Shown here piece after piece: positions 1 to 9,167 of a stretch of 64,000 bases of DNA. Position 1 is the first letter of the stretch; each line of letters opens with the position of its first letter. The translations under genes were made by a program, and so were the position numbers. The stretch is from contig CALTVC010000006.1 in assembly GCA_943912855.1 (NCBI GenBank), forward strand, positions 1 through 64,000, in the 5' to 3' direction. The stretch comes from an uncultured Flavobacterium sp. (GTDB lineage: Bacteria; Bacteroidota; Bacteroidia; Flavobacteriales; Flavobacteriaceae). A model generated the notes under the pieces. It made no database searches, was not told the DNA's origin, and saw only the letters and a program-made list of their open reading frames with translations.

Positions 1-99
1 ATATAATTCAATATTAATGGTAATAAAATACTGAAAAAAGGTTGGGTAGTCGGAATGATTGGTCAAAAACACGGATATTACAAATAAGTACTATTGGAC

Positions 100-984
100 T
101 CAAACTATAGTTCTAAATTCTTTTGGAGATAAACCTGTCTGCCTTTTAAAAAATTTACCAAAGTTAGATTGATCCGGGAAATGCAGTAGGTGTGCGATTT
201 CTGTGATACTGATGCCGGAATTTTTTAATAGTACTTTTGCTTCGAGACATACTGCATCATCAATCCACTGTCGCGACGTCTTTCCGGTAACTTCTTTTAT
301 GGTTTCAGTAAGGTGTTTAGGGGTAACAAAGAGTTTATCGGCATAATATTGTACGCTGCGGTGCTCTTTATAAAACTGAAACACTAAATCGTGGAATAAT
401 ATACTTAATTCTTCCTTCCTGTTTTTCTCAGTACTCAAATTCTGATGCTGTCGGTCATAGATTCGGGCAATCAAATACAGTAAAGTAGTAAGTATACTAC
501 TACAGATCGGGGTTTGGTAATCATCTTGTCCGCGTGAGAGCGCTTGTTCTAAAAAGCCAAATACCTGAACAATGAGTTGGGCGCTTTCATCGTCTGTTCC
601 CGCTACAGGAACAGAAAGTCGTTTAAAGAAATTAAACGAATCGATAAAGCGGCTATCTGATGAATGCCCCAACATAAAATCTTTAGAGAAGACAATAAAA
701 CGGCAACGGAAGTCTTCAGTGGTTTCATATATTCGTAATATATGAAAAGGAGTTGCCAGCAGAAGAGCTCCGGGAAATGCATTATAGGATTTTAGATTTA
801 CTTCAACTATAGCTGATCCTGATGTGCATATTCCTATGATGTATCCGTCCGAGCGGTAAGGGTATTTGCTTAATGATAACAGTTGCCGTTCCTCAGTGAT
901 AAAAAAATAGCCCTTAATAAATTCCTTTGCATAGAGCTGAGTAAATTTATCCATAGAAAGTCGCGCGATTCTATCATTATTCAT
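100..984 (-). CDS. AraC-family transcriptional regulator
   Basis: A DNA-binding regulator of 294 residues. The C-terminal part, about residues 205-292, is a double helix-turn-helix of AraC/XylS type: the first helix pair lies around YYADKLFVTPKHLTETIKEV and the second around ITEIAHLLHFPDQSNFGKFF, ending in the typical GLSPKEFR. The N-terminal 110 residues look like the cupin-like sensing domain of this family. The ligand cannot be told from sequence. It stands alone, with no obvious co-transcribed partner. A second protein of the same architecture lies at 13001-13903. The ATG start at 984 fits the family length. Confidence 0.85.
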   Translation of the reverse strand: MNNDRIARLSMDKFTQLYAKEFIKGYFFITEERQLLSLSKYPYRSDGYIIGICTSGSAIVEVNLKSYNAFPGALLLATPFHILRIYETTEDFRCRFIVFSKDFMLGHSSDSRFIDSFNFFKRLSVPVAGTDDESAQLIVQVFGFLEQALSRGQDDYQTPICSSILTTLLYLIARIYDRQHQNLSTEKNRKEELSILFHDLVFQFYKEHRSVQYYADKLFVTPKHLTETIKEVTGKTSRQWIDDAVCLEAKVLLKNSGISITEIAHLLHFPDQSNFGKFFKRQTGLSPKEFRTIV

Positions 985-1400
985 TTTCGGCTATGATGAG
1001 ATGGTCAAAAAAATATTCTTTAAAACTAAATTAATAATTTTAATGGAGCCAACAGGAAATTACTATTTTTTGTACTTACGACATATCCAGTATCCGGTAA
1101 AGAATAATGTTATTTTGTAGGATCACATTAAATTCATATAATACATTAATGAAAAAAGCTAAAGATATTGTGTACTATATAGGACATTATCTTTATTGCC
1201 ATGCCGCAAATGTATCTTTAATGGCAACGACTCAGGAAGTATACGGTGCCAAAACAGCCAGAAATGCTGTTGGCCTGGATCATAATATGGAGGGTATTTA
1301 ACGAGTCATACTTGCTTTAACTGGTGGTGCTTTCGTATGCATAATGTGCAGGCCCGCTTAACGACAACAAAAAAGGTGCAATCTGTCCAATTTATAAGTA
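985..1400. other. Long intergenic stretch, no supported gene
   Basis: This 416-base, AT-rich stretch separates two leftward genes. It contains a possible small rightward frame (1149-1301, 50 residues, starting MKKAKDIVYY) that matches no family I recognise and has no clear promoter. I see no hairpin with a T-run and no RNA gene. It probably includes the promoter of the AraC gene at its left end. Confidence 0.4.
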
Positions 1401-1841
1401 TTATAAACTTTGACGTGTTGTGAACAGGTAATTGTTTATTGATTCCACAGGATTGATTTGCCGTGTGATTAAAATCCTGATACTATTTTTAAGGTCATCA
1501 AAATTTGTAGGCTTAACGACATAACGATTGGCGCCAAGACAAAAGGTGGCATCAATATTCTCGGTATATTGGCTGGTGCTTAAAATTACGATAGGGATAG
1601 CACGAAAGCGGTAATCGGACTTTATCTCATGGAGGGTCGCTATACCATTTTTTCGGGGCATATTGAGGTCGAGGAAAATAATGTCAGGGAACGGATATTT
1701 TTCACGATGAAGTTGGAACAACAGTTCTTCCCCGTTAGTACTGGTAATAAGGGAAGCTTTTTCGTTTATCTGGCTTAATGCTTCCCGAAAGAAATCTCTG
1801 TCGTCACCATCATCATCACAGAGATAAATATTCTTCAACAT
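1401..1841 (-). CDS. Single-domain response regulator
   Basis: A stand-alone CheY-like receiver domain of 146 residues. Counting from the ATG at 1841, the acidic cluster DDD is at residues 9-11, the phosphoacceptor Asp58 sits in FLDLNMP, the switch Ser/Thr is in VILSTSQ and the conserved Lys110 in VVKP. There is no output domain, so it most likely acts by protein contact in a phosphorelay. The sequence resembles the Rcp1-like receivers that pair with phytochrome-type kinases, but no histidine kinase is nearby. A TTG two codons upstream (1847) could also start the protein; the ATG is preferred. Confidence 0.85.
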   Translation of the reverse strand: MLKNIYLCDDDGDDRDFFREALSQINEKASLITSTNGEELLFQLHREKYPFPDIIFLDLNMPRKNGIATLHEIKSDYRFRAIPIVILSTSQYTENIDATFCLGANRYVVKPTNFDDLKNSIRILITRQINPVESINNYLFTTRQSL

Positions 1842-2084
1842 AGACAAGGAATAGATTATATTAAGGGCAAAATTATAATATAATTTGACACATTATATAT
1901 TTATCATTTAAAGATTTTGCGGCCAGCCCAACGCTGCCGGCGACATCTGCAAGCACGTCTATGGTTGCATACCCTATAAATTGATGAATTGGTTTTTATA
2001 CGTAGACGCTAGGGATGCAACACGCATTAATAGTCGTACTATTTATAAAATTAGAACCGATATGCGTTATTGATTTCCGGGATA

Positions 2085-3083
2085 TTACAGGCGAGATATC
2101 AGCTCATCCATCATTTCTTTACTTCCTATAAATAATGGACTTCGTTGGTGGAAAGATTTGGGAATGACATCCAGAATACTTTGCCCTCCGGTGCTTGCAT
2201 AGCCACCTGCGACGGAAACAATAAATGCCATGGGATTGCATTCATATTGCAGCCTGAGCTTGCCTTCAGGCTGTTGTTTTGTAGGGGGGTAAATAAATAT
2301 GCCTCCTTTTATGAGGTTTCGGTGCACATCGGCTACCATACTGCCGGTATATCTTTCAGCATATACATCAGCTTCATCAGTGTTCTCTATTTCTTTAAGA
2401 TATTGTTGCACCCCTTCGCTAAAATGTCTGAAATTAGCATAGTTGGCACTATAAAATTTCCCCCTCGAAGGGCATTGTATATTAGGGTGGCTAAGGCAAA
2501 ACTCTCCAAGTATAGGATCCAGGGTAAAACCGTTAATGCCTCGACGGGTACCATATACCATCATCGTACTGCTTCCGTATATTATATAGCCTGCAGCGAC
2601 AATTTGGTTGCCAGGCTGTAAAAAATCTTCCTTTTGTGCTGGTGTCCCTAGTGGTGTTACCCTTTTTAGAACGGAAAAAATAGTGCCGATAGTAACATTT
2701 ACATCTATGTTACTGCTGCCATCAAGGGGATCAAGTAGCAATACATATTTACTGTTATTGCTTATGGGATCATCAAAAATTATAAGTTCTTCACTTTCTT
2801 CGCTGCATACTCCGGCACAATAAATGCTGTGGCTCAGTAGTGCTATAAAAGTTTCATGTGCAAAATCGTCCAGTTTTTGTACATGTTCACCCTGTATATT
2901 TTCTTTACCTGAAGCGCCCAGGATATCAGCTAGGCCTGCGCGCGCGATTTCAGCATTAATACGTTTGCTGGCCAGGCCTATCGACCTTACGAGCCCACTT
3001 AGCTCTCCGGTAACATGGGGCATGTTCCGTATTTCATAAAAAGTAAATTCATCCAGTGTCATTAATTTTAACGGTGTATCCAT
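2085..3083 (-). CDS. fbp: Class I fructose-1,6-bisphosphatase
   Basis: Hydrolyses fructose 1,6-bisphosphate to fructose 6-phosphate, the committed step of gluconeogenesis, in the cytoplasm. The 332-residue length is normal for class I enzymes. The metal and phosphate site DPLDGSSNID is at about residues 118-127, preceded by the acidic SEESEE near 94-99 and followed by the C-terminal KLRLQYECNPMAF substrate loop. It lies just downstream of the glycerol operon in the same direction but behind a terminator, so it probably has its own promoter or receives read-through. The location makes sense: triose phosphate from glycerol is the input for gluconeogenesis. Confidence 0.97.
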   Translation of the reverse strand: MDTPLKLMTLDEFTFYEIRNMPHVTGELSGLVRSIGLASKRINAEIARAGLADILGASGKENIQGEHVQKLDDFAHETFIALLSHSIYCAGVCSEESEELIIFDDPISNNSKYVLLLDPLDGSSNIDVNVTIGTIFSVLKRVTPLGTPAQKEDFLQPGNQIVAAGYIIYGSSTMMVYGTRRGINGFTLDPILGEFCLSHPNIQCPSRGKFYSANYANFRHFSEGVQQYLKEIENTDEADVYAERYTGSMVADVHRNLIKGGIFIYPPTKQQPEGKLRLQYECNPMAFIVSVAGGYASTGGQSILDVIPKSFHQRSPLFIGSKEMMDELISRL

Positions 3084-3117
3084 AATTCTTTTTTTGTGGT
3101 TGTAGAGTAGAACAATT

Positions 3118-3149
3118 GAAAAAGCCTTCAGGACTCAATTGCCTGAAGG
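3118..3149 (-). terminator. Intrinsic terminator of the glycerol operon
   Basis: Inverted repeat CCTTCAGG (3125-3132) and CCTGAAGG (3142-3149) with a 9-base loop, followed on the minus strand by a run of T (the A-run at 3118-3123). It lies between the last gene of the glp operon and fbp. Confidence 0.75.
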
Positions 3150-3180
3150 TCTTTTCTAAAATAAAAATCAACAAGATATA

Positions 3181-3960
3181 TCAGAATAAACTTGCAACGA
3201 CTTGAAGTGCCCCTATTTTCTTTTCGGGGTTGAACATTGCTGTAAGGCTAACCGGGAGGATATAGTTACGTAATACTTTTACGTCTTGGTTATATACTAG
3301 ACCTACGTTAACCAGGTTGGGATCTTCTCCATAAAAATGTACCTCCTGACCAAAGGCGAAAGCTCCCGCAACAACGGCGTGCAGGTTTCGATCCTGTTGC
3401 TTCCATAGGGTAAGGTCAGCCTGTACATAGTGTGAGTAGTTGTTTGTGGCTTTACCATTTTCATCAATATGGAAATCACGCCCCGCAACTATTGTATTCC
3501 AGCTAAGTGTCAATGGTGTCTTTTTAAACGGGATAGTGTAAGCAATTCCCACATCTACAAAATGTGACGTAGTATTATTCTTGTAATCAAAGATATCCGC
3601 ATCAGGATAATTGCTAAAGTTATTGATATCCCAGATGGCTGCCTTGAAATTACCTTTAGTGTAGCTTGCATAATAATCAAACTCTTTATATGTGCCGTCA
3701 AAGCTGGCTCCTCCCCAGAATCCGGCCTTAAAACTTCCGTTTCTGCTTATATAATGCAAGTCAGCATTGGTTATGGGAGAATTTGAAACCTTAAAGCCGC
3801 GCCAGATATAATTGCTTCGCACCTGCAAATTAGCTTCAATAACATGGTACGCATCTGTTTCAGGGGCTGGGGCAACCGTGTTGGGGGTTACCTGTGCGTT
3901 GGCGCTCATCACTATAAATAACGCAGCAAATAAGGCTTTAAAAGTATTGTTTTTGTTCAT
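3181..3960 (-). CDS. Putative outer membrane porin of the glycerol operon
   Basis: A 259-residue protein with a Sec signal peptide (cleavage near SANA-QV, residue 22) and alternating hydrophobic/polar strands typical of an outer membrane beta-barrel. It ends in Phe, the usual C-terminal barrel signature. The segment SNYIWRGFKVS resembles the TorF/Gcw_chp-like putative porins, though I cannot confirm the family. It starts 8 bases after glpF stops and ends before a terminator, so it is the last gene of the glpD-glpK-glpF unit. Inference: it provides outer membrane passage for glycerol or a glycerol-containing compound. Confidence 0.7.
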   Translation of the reverse strand: MNKNNTFKALFAALFIVMSANAQVTPNTVAPAPETDAYHVIEANLQVRSNYIWRGFKVSNSPITNADLHYISRNGSFKAGFWGGASFDGTYKEFDYYASYTKGNFKAAIWDINNFSNYPDADIFDYKNNTTSHFVDVGIAYTIPFKKTPLTLSWNTIVAGRDFHIDENGKATNNYSHYVQADLTLWKQQDRNLHAVVAGAFAFGQEVHFYGEDPNLVNVGLVYNQDVKVLRNYILPVSLTAMFNPEKKIGALQVVASLF

Positions 3961-3968
3961 GATGGATT

Positions 3969-4697
3969 TTAATTTATCAGGTTATACAGAAGTATGGCGG
4001 CAAGGCCCCCAAAGATTGGTGCCACCACGGGAATCCAGGCATAAGCAGGATCAAACCCGGCTTTATTTTTTATAGGTAATAATGCGTGCATGATACGGGG
4101 ACCCAAATCTCGTGCGGGATTTATGGCGTAGCCGGTGGTGCCTCCCAATGATAACCCTATAACCCAAACTAGGAATGATACAGGAAGCGCACCTACCGAA
4201 CCTAGCCCCACTGCAGTGTGTGTATCTGTTATTTCAGCTCCACTGAAATACAGTATTGTAAAAACCAGCACAAAAGTCCCGATTAGTTCACATATAAAAT
4301 TTATAGGCAAGTTGCGTATCGCAGGTGATGTGCAAAACACAGCATGTTTGCCACCTGCATCTTCGGTACGGTCAAAATGGTCTTTGTGTGTGAGCCATAC
4401 CAAAAATGCACCGAGCATGGCACCGAGTAATTGTGCGGCAATATATGCAGGTACTTCGGCCCAGCTAAATTTTCCGGCGGTAGCCAATGCAATGGTAACT
4501 GCAGGGTTTAGGTGTGCACCGCTGCTGGGTCCGGCTATTACTACCCCTACAAAAACGGCAAGGGCCCATGCAGTCGTAATTACAATCCAGCCGCTGTTAT
4601 TTCCTTTTGTATCTTTTAGCACCACATTGGCGACAACACCGTTACCAAGTAATATAAGAAGCATGGTGCCTATTAGTTCCGCTATGAATGGACTCAT
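3969..4697 (-). CDS. glpF: Glycerol facilitator, MIP/aquaporin family
   Basis: Inner membrane channel for glycerol and small polyols, 242 residues with six predicted membrane helices and two half-helices. Both signature loops are present: NPA at 64-66 (GAHLNPAV) and NPAR at 193-196 followed by Asp197 (YAINPARDLGP). The Asp after the second NPAR is the feature that separates glycerol facilitators from water-only aquaporins. It sits between glpK upstream and a barrel protein downstream. The 178-base gap from glpK contains a near-palindrome that may be an operator or internal promoter region. Confidence 0.95.
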   Translation of the reverse strand: MSPFIAELIGTMLLILLGNGVVANVVLKDTKGNNSGWIVITTAWALAVFVGVVIAGPSSGAHLNPAVTIALATAGKFSWAEVPAYIAAQLLGAMLGAFLVWLTHKDHFDRTEDAGGKHAVFCTSPAIRNLPINFICELIGTFVLVFTILYFSGAEITDTHTAVGLGSVGALPVSFLVWVIGLSLGGTTGYAINPARDLGPRIMHALLPIKNKAGFDPAYAWIPVVAPIFGGLAAILLYNLIN

Positions 4698-4759
4698 AAT
4701 TTTTCAGATTTTGTTATAGAATATTTTTTTGATAAAAGTTCACCTTTAGATATTTAAAC

Positions 4760-4779
4760 AAACGAAATCGTTTTCGTTT
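4760..4779. promoter_or_regulatory. Palindrome in the glpK-glpF gap, possible operator
   Basis: AAACGAAA (4760-4767), four bases, then TTTCGTTT (4772-4779): a perfect 8-base inverted repeat. The CGAA/TTCG core resembles the half-sites bound by GlpR-type DeoR repressors, and a shorter TTTCGAAA palindrome occurs in the glpD-glpR gap at 8098-8105. It could also be a weak hairpin ending glpK transcripts, since T follows on the plus strand only. The regulatory role is inference. Confidence 0.35.
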
Positions 4780-4875
4780 TTTAAGTATAAGAAGTACTGG
4801 CACGACCTGTTTTTACAGGTGTGTTACATGGCAACTACACAGGTTTTATGATTCGTATACTAAAGGAAGAATTGT

Positions 4876-6378
4876 TTATTCTTCTGACCAGGAAAGTGAA
4901 CGGCTTACAGCCTTTTTCCATTGTGAGGTATAGCCTTCGGCTTTCTTCTCGGCCATTTCAGGTTCAAACTTGCGGTCTACCGACCATTGTTTTTTAATCT
5001 GGTCAAGGTTTTCCCAATAGCCAACAGCCAGTCCGGCAAGGTAAGCAGCGCCAAGAGCTGTGGTTTCCAGTACCTTGGGGCGAATTACTGCACTGCGGAA
5101 AATGTCAGCCTGGAATTGCATCAGCGCATTGTTCGCTACAGCACCACCATCGACACGGAGTTCTGTAGATTTTTTGCCGGAATCACTTTCCATACATAGC
5201 AACAGCTCATTTACCTGGAAAGCAATACCTTCCAATGCAGCCCTCACAATATGCGCGGAAGTCGTGCCGCGCGTAATTCCAACTATTGTACCGCGGGCAT
5301 ACTGATCCCAGTAAGGCGCCCCAAGGCCGGTAAGTGCCGGGACAAAATATACGCCATCGCTGTCTTCTACCGAAAGGGCAAGAGCTTCCGTATCGGCAGC
5401 ATTCTTGATAATACCAAGGCCATCGCGTAGCCATTGTACGGCAGCGCCACCCACAAATACACTTCCTTCCAGAGCATAGGTGGTCTCACCGTTTATCTTC
5501 CAGGCAACAGTTGTAATAAGATTGTTTTTAGAGCGTACCGGCTTATTACCGGTGTTCATAAGCATAAAGCAACCTGTTCCATAGGTGTTTTTTGCCATGC
5601 CTTCTTCGATGCACATTTGTCCGAAAAGTGCTGCCTGCTGATCGCCTGCTATTCCTGCAATAGGAATTTTTGTTGCAAACAAGGTGGTTGCCGTCTCACC
5701 ATAAATTTCACTACTCTGCTTGACTGTAGGTAACATATTTTCCGGAATGTTTAAAAGGTCAAGCAGTTCTTTATCCCACTCCATGGTATTAATATTAAAC
5801 AACATAGTACGGCTTGCGTTGGTTACATCGGTTACATGCATGGCCCCACGGGTAAACTTCCATACCAGCCAACTATCGATCGTCCCAAAACAAAGCTCTC
5901 CTTTTTCAGCTCTTTCACGTGCACCGGTAACATTGTCCAGTATCCATTTTAGTTTTGTCCCTGAAAAGTACGCGTCGATAACAAGGCCTGTTTTCTCACG
6001 TATCATATCACTATGTCCCAGCCCCTTGAGTTCATCGCAGTATTTGGCTGTGCGCCTGTCCTGCCATACGATAGCGTTATAAACCGGAAGGCCGGTATTC
6101 CTGTCCCAAACCACAGTAGTTTCACGCTGGTTGGTTATCCCGATTGCAGCGATGTTATGGCCGTTAAGGTCGGCTTTTGCGATGGCTTCAGCTGCCACTG
6201 AAGATTGGGTATACCAAATTTCGTTGGGATCGTGTTCTACCCAGCCCTGATGTGGGAAGATTTGCTCAAAAGGTCGTTGAGCAATTGAAACGATCTCTCC
6301 ATCATGGCCAAATATTATGGCTCTTGATGAAGTAGTACCCTGATCAAGCGCCAGGATAAATTTGTCTTCTCTTTCCAT
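4876..6378 (-). CDS. glpK: Glycerol kinase
   Basis: Phosphorylates glycerol to glycerol 3-phosphate with ATP, trapping it in the cytoplasm. The 500-residue FGGY-family protein opens with the phosphate-binding motif ALDQGTTSSRAI (residues 10-21). The substrate-binding WVEHDPNEIW is near residue 47, and the second domain carries GIAGDQQAALFGQ and the C-terminal DGGAVANN nucleotide loop. It is the second gene of the leftward operon, 82 bases after glpD. Length and motifs are intact. Confidence 0.98.
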   Translation of the reverse strand: MEREDKFILALDQGTTSSRAIIFGHDGEIVSIAQRPFEQIFPHQGWVEHDPNEIWYTQSSVAAEAIAKADLNGHNIAAIGITNQRETTVVWDRNTGLPVYNAIVWQDRRTAKYCDELKGLGHSDMIREKTGLVIDAYFSGTKLKWILDNVTGARERAEKGELCFGTIDSWLVWKFTRGAMHVTDVTNASRTMLFNINTMEWDKELLDLLNIPENMLPTVKQSSEIYGETATTLFATKIPIAGIAGDQQAALFGQMCIEEGMAKNTYGTGCFMLMNTGNKPVRSKNNLITTVAWKINGETTYALEGSVFVGGAAVQWLRDGLGIIKNAADTEALALSVEDSDGVYFVPALTGLGAPYWDQYARGTIVGITRGTTSAHIVRAALEGIAFQVNELLLCMESDSGKKSTELRVDGGAVANNALMQFQADIFRSAVIRPKVLETTALGAAYLAGLAVGYWENLDQIKKQWSVDRKFEPEMAEKKAEGYTSQWKKAVSRSLSWSEE

Positions 6379-6460
6379 TGGTTAATAAAGATTATGATGT
6401 AAAAATGAGTGCCTGTTAAGCCAGGCGATTTTGGTTATAAAAAAGTGTTTAAGATATTTA

Positions 6461-8020
6461 TTACACGAGATATGCCCGGGCAAGTTCATTAAAGTCATTT
6501 ATCTCTTTCTCTATCCATTCCTTTCCTTGTCCCAACTCGTGGGCCAACAGGCGTGCGACTTCAGGAGCGGCTTTTACCGCTGCTTTGGCATCCAGGAATA
6601 GCAACCTGAACCGACGTGCCAAAACATCTTCGACCCTGCGCGCATATTCGTTTCGCGCTGCAAAAACCACAAGTGCTTTTGTATAAGGGTAATCTGCTAC
6701 CAGTGGTTCATTCAATAATGGATTTAGTTTTACTAATTGTAGTACACCATTGAGGTCTGAGCCATAAAAATATAAGGGGTCATTACCATTGCTCTTAGTT
6801 ACATACCCATGTATTTTCAATGATTCGGTGACACATGCCTTTTCGGGTAGGAGCCCAACCTCAATAGCCTTTTCTATAGTATCCTGTGCCATCCGACGAA
6901 AAGTGGTCCATTTGCCCCCTGTTATAGTTATCAAATTACTCTTTGATACAATAATTTTATGGCTTCTTGATATCTCTTTGGTTTTGCTGCCATTCTCTTT
7001 CGGCGCGGCCAGCGGGCGTAAACCAGCGAATACAGCAAGCACATCTTCTTTTACGGGTTTATGGGTAAGATAGGCTGCAGCGGTATCAAGGATAAAACTG
7101 ACCTCCTCTTCAAGGGCTTTTGGTTCCAGTTCCGCTTTATCCCGAAGAGTATCAGTGGTGCCGACAATCAACTTATCGTGCCAAGGCACTGCGAAGAGTA
7201 CCCTTCCGTCACTGGTCTCAGGGATCATCAGGGCATTTTCAGATGGCATGAAAGAACGGTCAAGCGTAATATGGACCCCCTGGCTCGGCCTCACCATCCG
7301 GTTCGCTTTGGGATTATCCATATGCAGTATATCATCTACATAAACCCCAGTAGCATTTATTATAACTTTGCCCTTAGCGGTAAATTGCTCGCCTGTTTCT
7401 ATATCTTTAATAATTAGACCTTCACATTTCGAATTGTTTCCTTTTATTATACTTTGAGCTTTCATGTAGTTAAGCACACAAGCACCATTTTCAATAGCCG
7501 TCTGGGCAACGTTTAAAGCCAGACGGGTATCGTCAAACTGGCCATCGTGATACACCACGCCACCTTTTAATCCGGCCTGCTTGATAGTAGGCAGGGCTTT
7601 TATCGTTTCTGCTTTGTTAATATAGTGTGAACGCCCGAGACTTAACTTTCCCGCAAGGAAATCATAGAATTTGAGCCCAAGGGTATATTTGATATTATTG
7701 AATATGCTGTAATTAGGTATTACAAACTTTTCATTATTGGTTACATGTGGGGCATTTTTAAGCAACAGTCCACGCTCGTGACATGCTTCCTGCACAAGTG
7801 ATAGATTGCCTTGTGCCATATATCTTACACCTCCATGCAATAACTTGGTGGCTTTACTTGAAGTGCCTTTGGCAAAATCAGATTGCTCTATGAGTAATGT
7901 CTTATAATTACGCGTGGCGGCGTCCATAGCAATGCCTAAACCGGTGGCTCCTCCTCCGATGATTATAACATCCCATTCCTTTGTTTCTTTTAGTTGCTTT
8001 AAAAGGTCACTTCGTAACAT
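6461..8020 (-). CDS. glpD: Aerobic glycerol-3-phosphate dehydrogenase
   Basis: FAD-dependent, membrane-associated enzyme that oxidises glycerol 3-phosphate to dihydroxyacetone phosphate and passes electrons to quinone. The N-terminal dinucleotide fold DVIIIGGGATGLG is followed by the FAD-contact GTSSKATKLLHGGVRY, and the C-terminal half has the usual GlpD cap domain. I start it at the ATG 8020, giving 519 residues. A TTG at 8053 would add 11 basic residues not usual in the family. It is the first gene of the glp operon and is divergent from the repressor at 8171. Confidence 0.95.
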   Translation of the reverse strand: MLRSDLLKQLKETKEWDVIIIGGGATGLGIAMDAATRNYKTLLIEQSDFAKGTSSKATKLLHGGVRYMAQGNLSLVQEACHERGLLLKNAPHVTNNEKFVIPNYSIFNNIKYTLGLKFYDFLAGKLSLGRSHYINKAETIKALPTIKQAGLKGGVVYHDGQFDDTRLALNVAQTAIENGACVLNYMKAQSIIKGNNSKCEGLIIKDIETGEQFTAKGKVIINATGVYVDDILHMDNPKANRMVRPSQGVHITLDRSFMPSENALMIPETSDGRVLFAVPWHDKLIVGTTDTLRDKAELEPKALEEEVSFILDTAAAYLTHKPVKEDVLAVFAGLRPLAAPKENGSKTKEISRSHKIIVSKSNLITITGGKWTTFRRMAQDTIEKAIEVGLLPEKACVTESLKIHGYVTKSNGNDPLYFYGSDLNGVLQLVKLNPLLNEPLVADYPYTKALVVFAARNEYARRVEDVLARRFRLLFLDAKAAVKAAPEVARLLAHELGQGKEWIEKEINDFNELARAYLV

Positions 8021-8097
8021 TGTTTGTTTCTTTTTGTTTCTAATTGTTTGCAAATATTTCTATTTTTTATTTAATAAACAAATTTTTAAGCTATAAA

Positions 8098-8105
8098 TTT
8101 CGAAA
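8098..8105. promoter_or_regulatory. TTTCGAAA palindrome in the glpD-glpR divergent gap
   Basis: A perfect 8-base palindrome lies in the space between the start of glpD and the start of the divergent DeoR-type regulator. DeoR-family GlpR repressors bind operators with TTCG/CGAA cores, so this is the best-placed operator candidate for mutual control. No footprint-level claim can be made from one copy. Confidence 0.3.
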
Positions 8106-8170
8106 CATTTCATCTTATGGGTTGGTAACATTTGTTATAATCATTACCTTAGCTATTAAAAACATGCCCA

Positions 8171-8968
8171 ATGAAGTTTAAATCCATGGCACAACGCCAC
8201 GCATATATATTGGAACACCTTGAAAAGGAAGGAGATTTAAGGGTAGCTGACCTTAGTGAAACTCTCGGCGTTTCAGTAGTAACTATTAGAAAGGATTTGA
8301 AAGTTCTCGAAGATAAAAATCTACTTTTCCGTACCCATGGAACCATTAGTATGTCCAATCCATATACTTATACAAAGGACCGGAATGTAAACGAAAAAGT
8401 ATATATCTCAGAAAATGAAAAGAAAGGTATAGGTGCCCTCGCTGCAACACTTATAGAGCCTGGCGAAGCGATTCTTATCGCCTCAGGGACTACAGTGCTC
8501 CAGCTGGCACGAAGTATTCCCCGTGAAATTGAATTAACCGTAGTAACATCAGCGATGAATGTTGCACTTGCCCTTTTAGATAACCCTAATATAGAAATAG
8601 TGCAATTAGGGGGGAGTGTCCGAAAGTCATCGACTTCTGTTACCGGCCCTTATGCAGAAGCAGTACTTGAAAACTTTAATTGCAGCAAACTGTTTCTCGG
8701 CGTTGATGGTGTTGATCTGGAACAGGGACTTACCACAAGTAATATGATGGAAGCCCAGCTAAACCGGGCCATGATAAAATCCGTACAGAAAACCATTGTC
8801 CTTACAGACTCTTCAAAATTTGGTAAACGTGGGTTCGGTAAAATATGTTCACTTAGTGAAATTGATGTGATAGTCACCGATGATGATGTCGATCCGGCTG
8901 CGATAGATGCATTGGAGAATTTGGGGATTGATGTTATACTAGCCAATAAGGCGCCAATAGAAAGCTGA
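8171..8968 (+). CDS. glpR: DeoR/GlpR-family transcriptional repressor
   Basis: A 265-residue regulator with an N-terminal winged helix-turn-helix (about residues 20-57, LRVADLSETLGVSVVTIRKD) and a C-terminal sugar-phosphate sensor domain of the DeoR family, including the GTTVLQLAR loop and the late VLTDSSKFGKRGF segment. It is divergent from glpD across about 150 bases. Family knowledge says such proteins repress glycerol genes and are released by glycerol 3-phosphate; the gene order supports that role here. The exact ligand is inferred. Confidence 0.88.
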   Translation: MKFKSMAQRHAYILEHLEKEGDLRVADLSETLGVSVVTIRKDLKVLEDKNLLFRTHGTISMSNPYTYTKDRNVNEKVYISENEKKGIGALAATLIEPGEAILIASGTTVLQLARSIPREIELTVVTSAMNVALALLDNPNIEIVQLGGSVRKSSTSVTGPYAEAVLENFNCSKLFLGVDGVDLEQGLTTSNMMEAQLNRAMIKSVQKTIVLTDSSKFGKRGFGKICSLSEIDVIVTDDDVDPAAIDALENLGIDVILANKAPIES

Positions 8969-9167
8969 TAGCTGCTTTCTGAGTTAATAGAATCGCTTTC
9001 ATAATAAAGTATTTAGAGACTCGTGACTGCGCATTTACGCATTTTTTTTGTATAATATCTTAGTGGTTTGGGATTTAAATCCCTCATTCGTATCTTCAGG
9101 TCAGATCCAATGTCAAAATATACCTCGAGCTGCAGACTGATCTTTTTTACTTCAATATTGAATAATT

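Noticed and set aside
1149..1301. Small rightward open frame of 50 codons
   Set aside because: No recognised family, no promoter, no conserved-looking segment; could be chance in AT-rich DNA.
9070..9083. Perfect palindrome GGGATTTAAATCCC near the island's left side, considered as a tRNA arm or attachment site
   Set aside because: No matching acceptor or anticodon stem and no similarity to the tRNA-Pro 3' end; function not supported.
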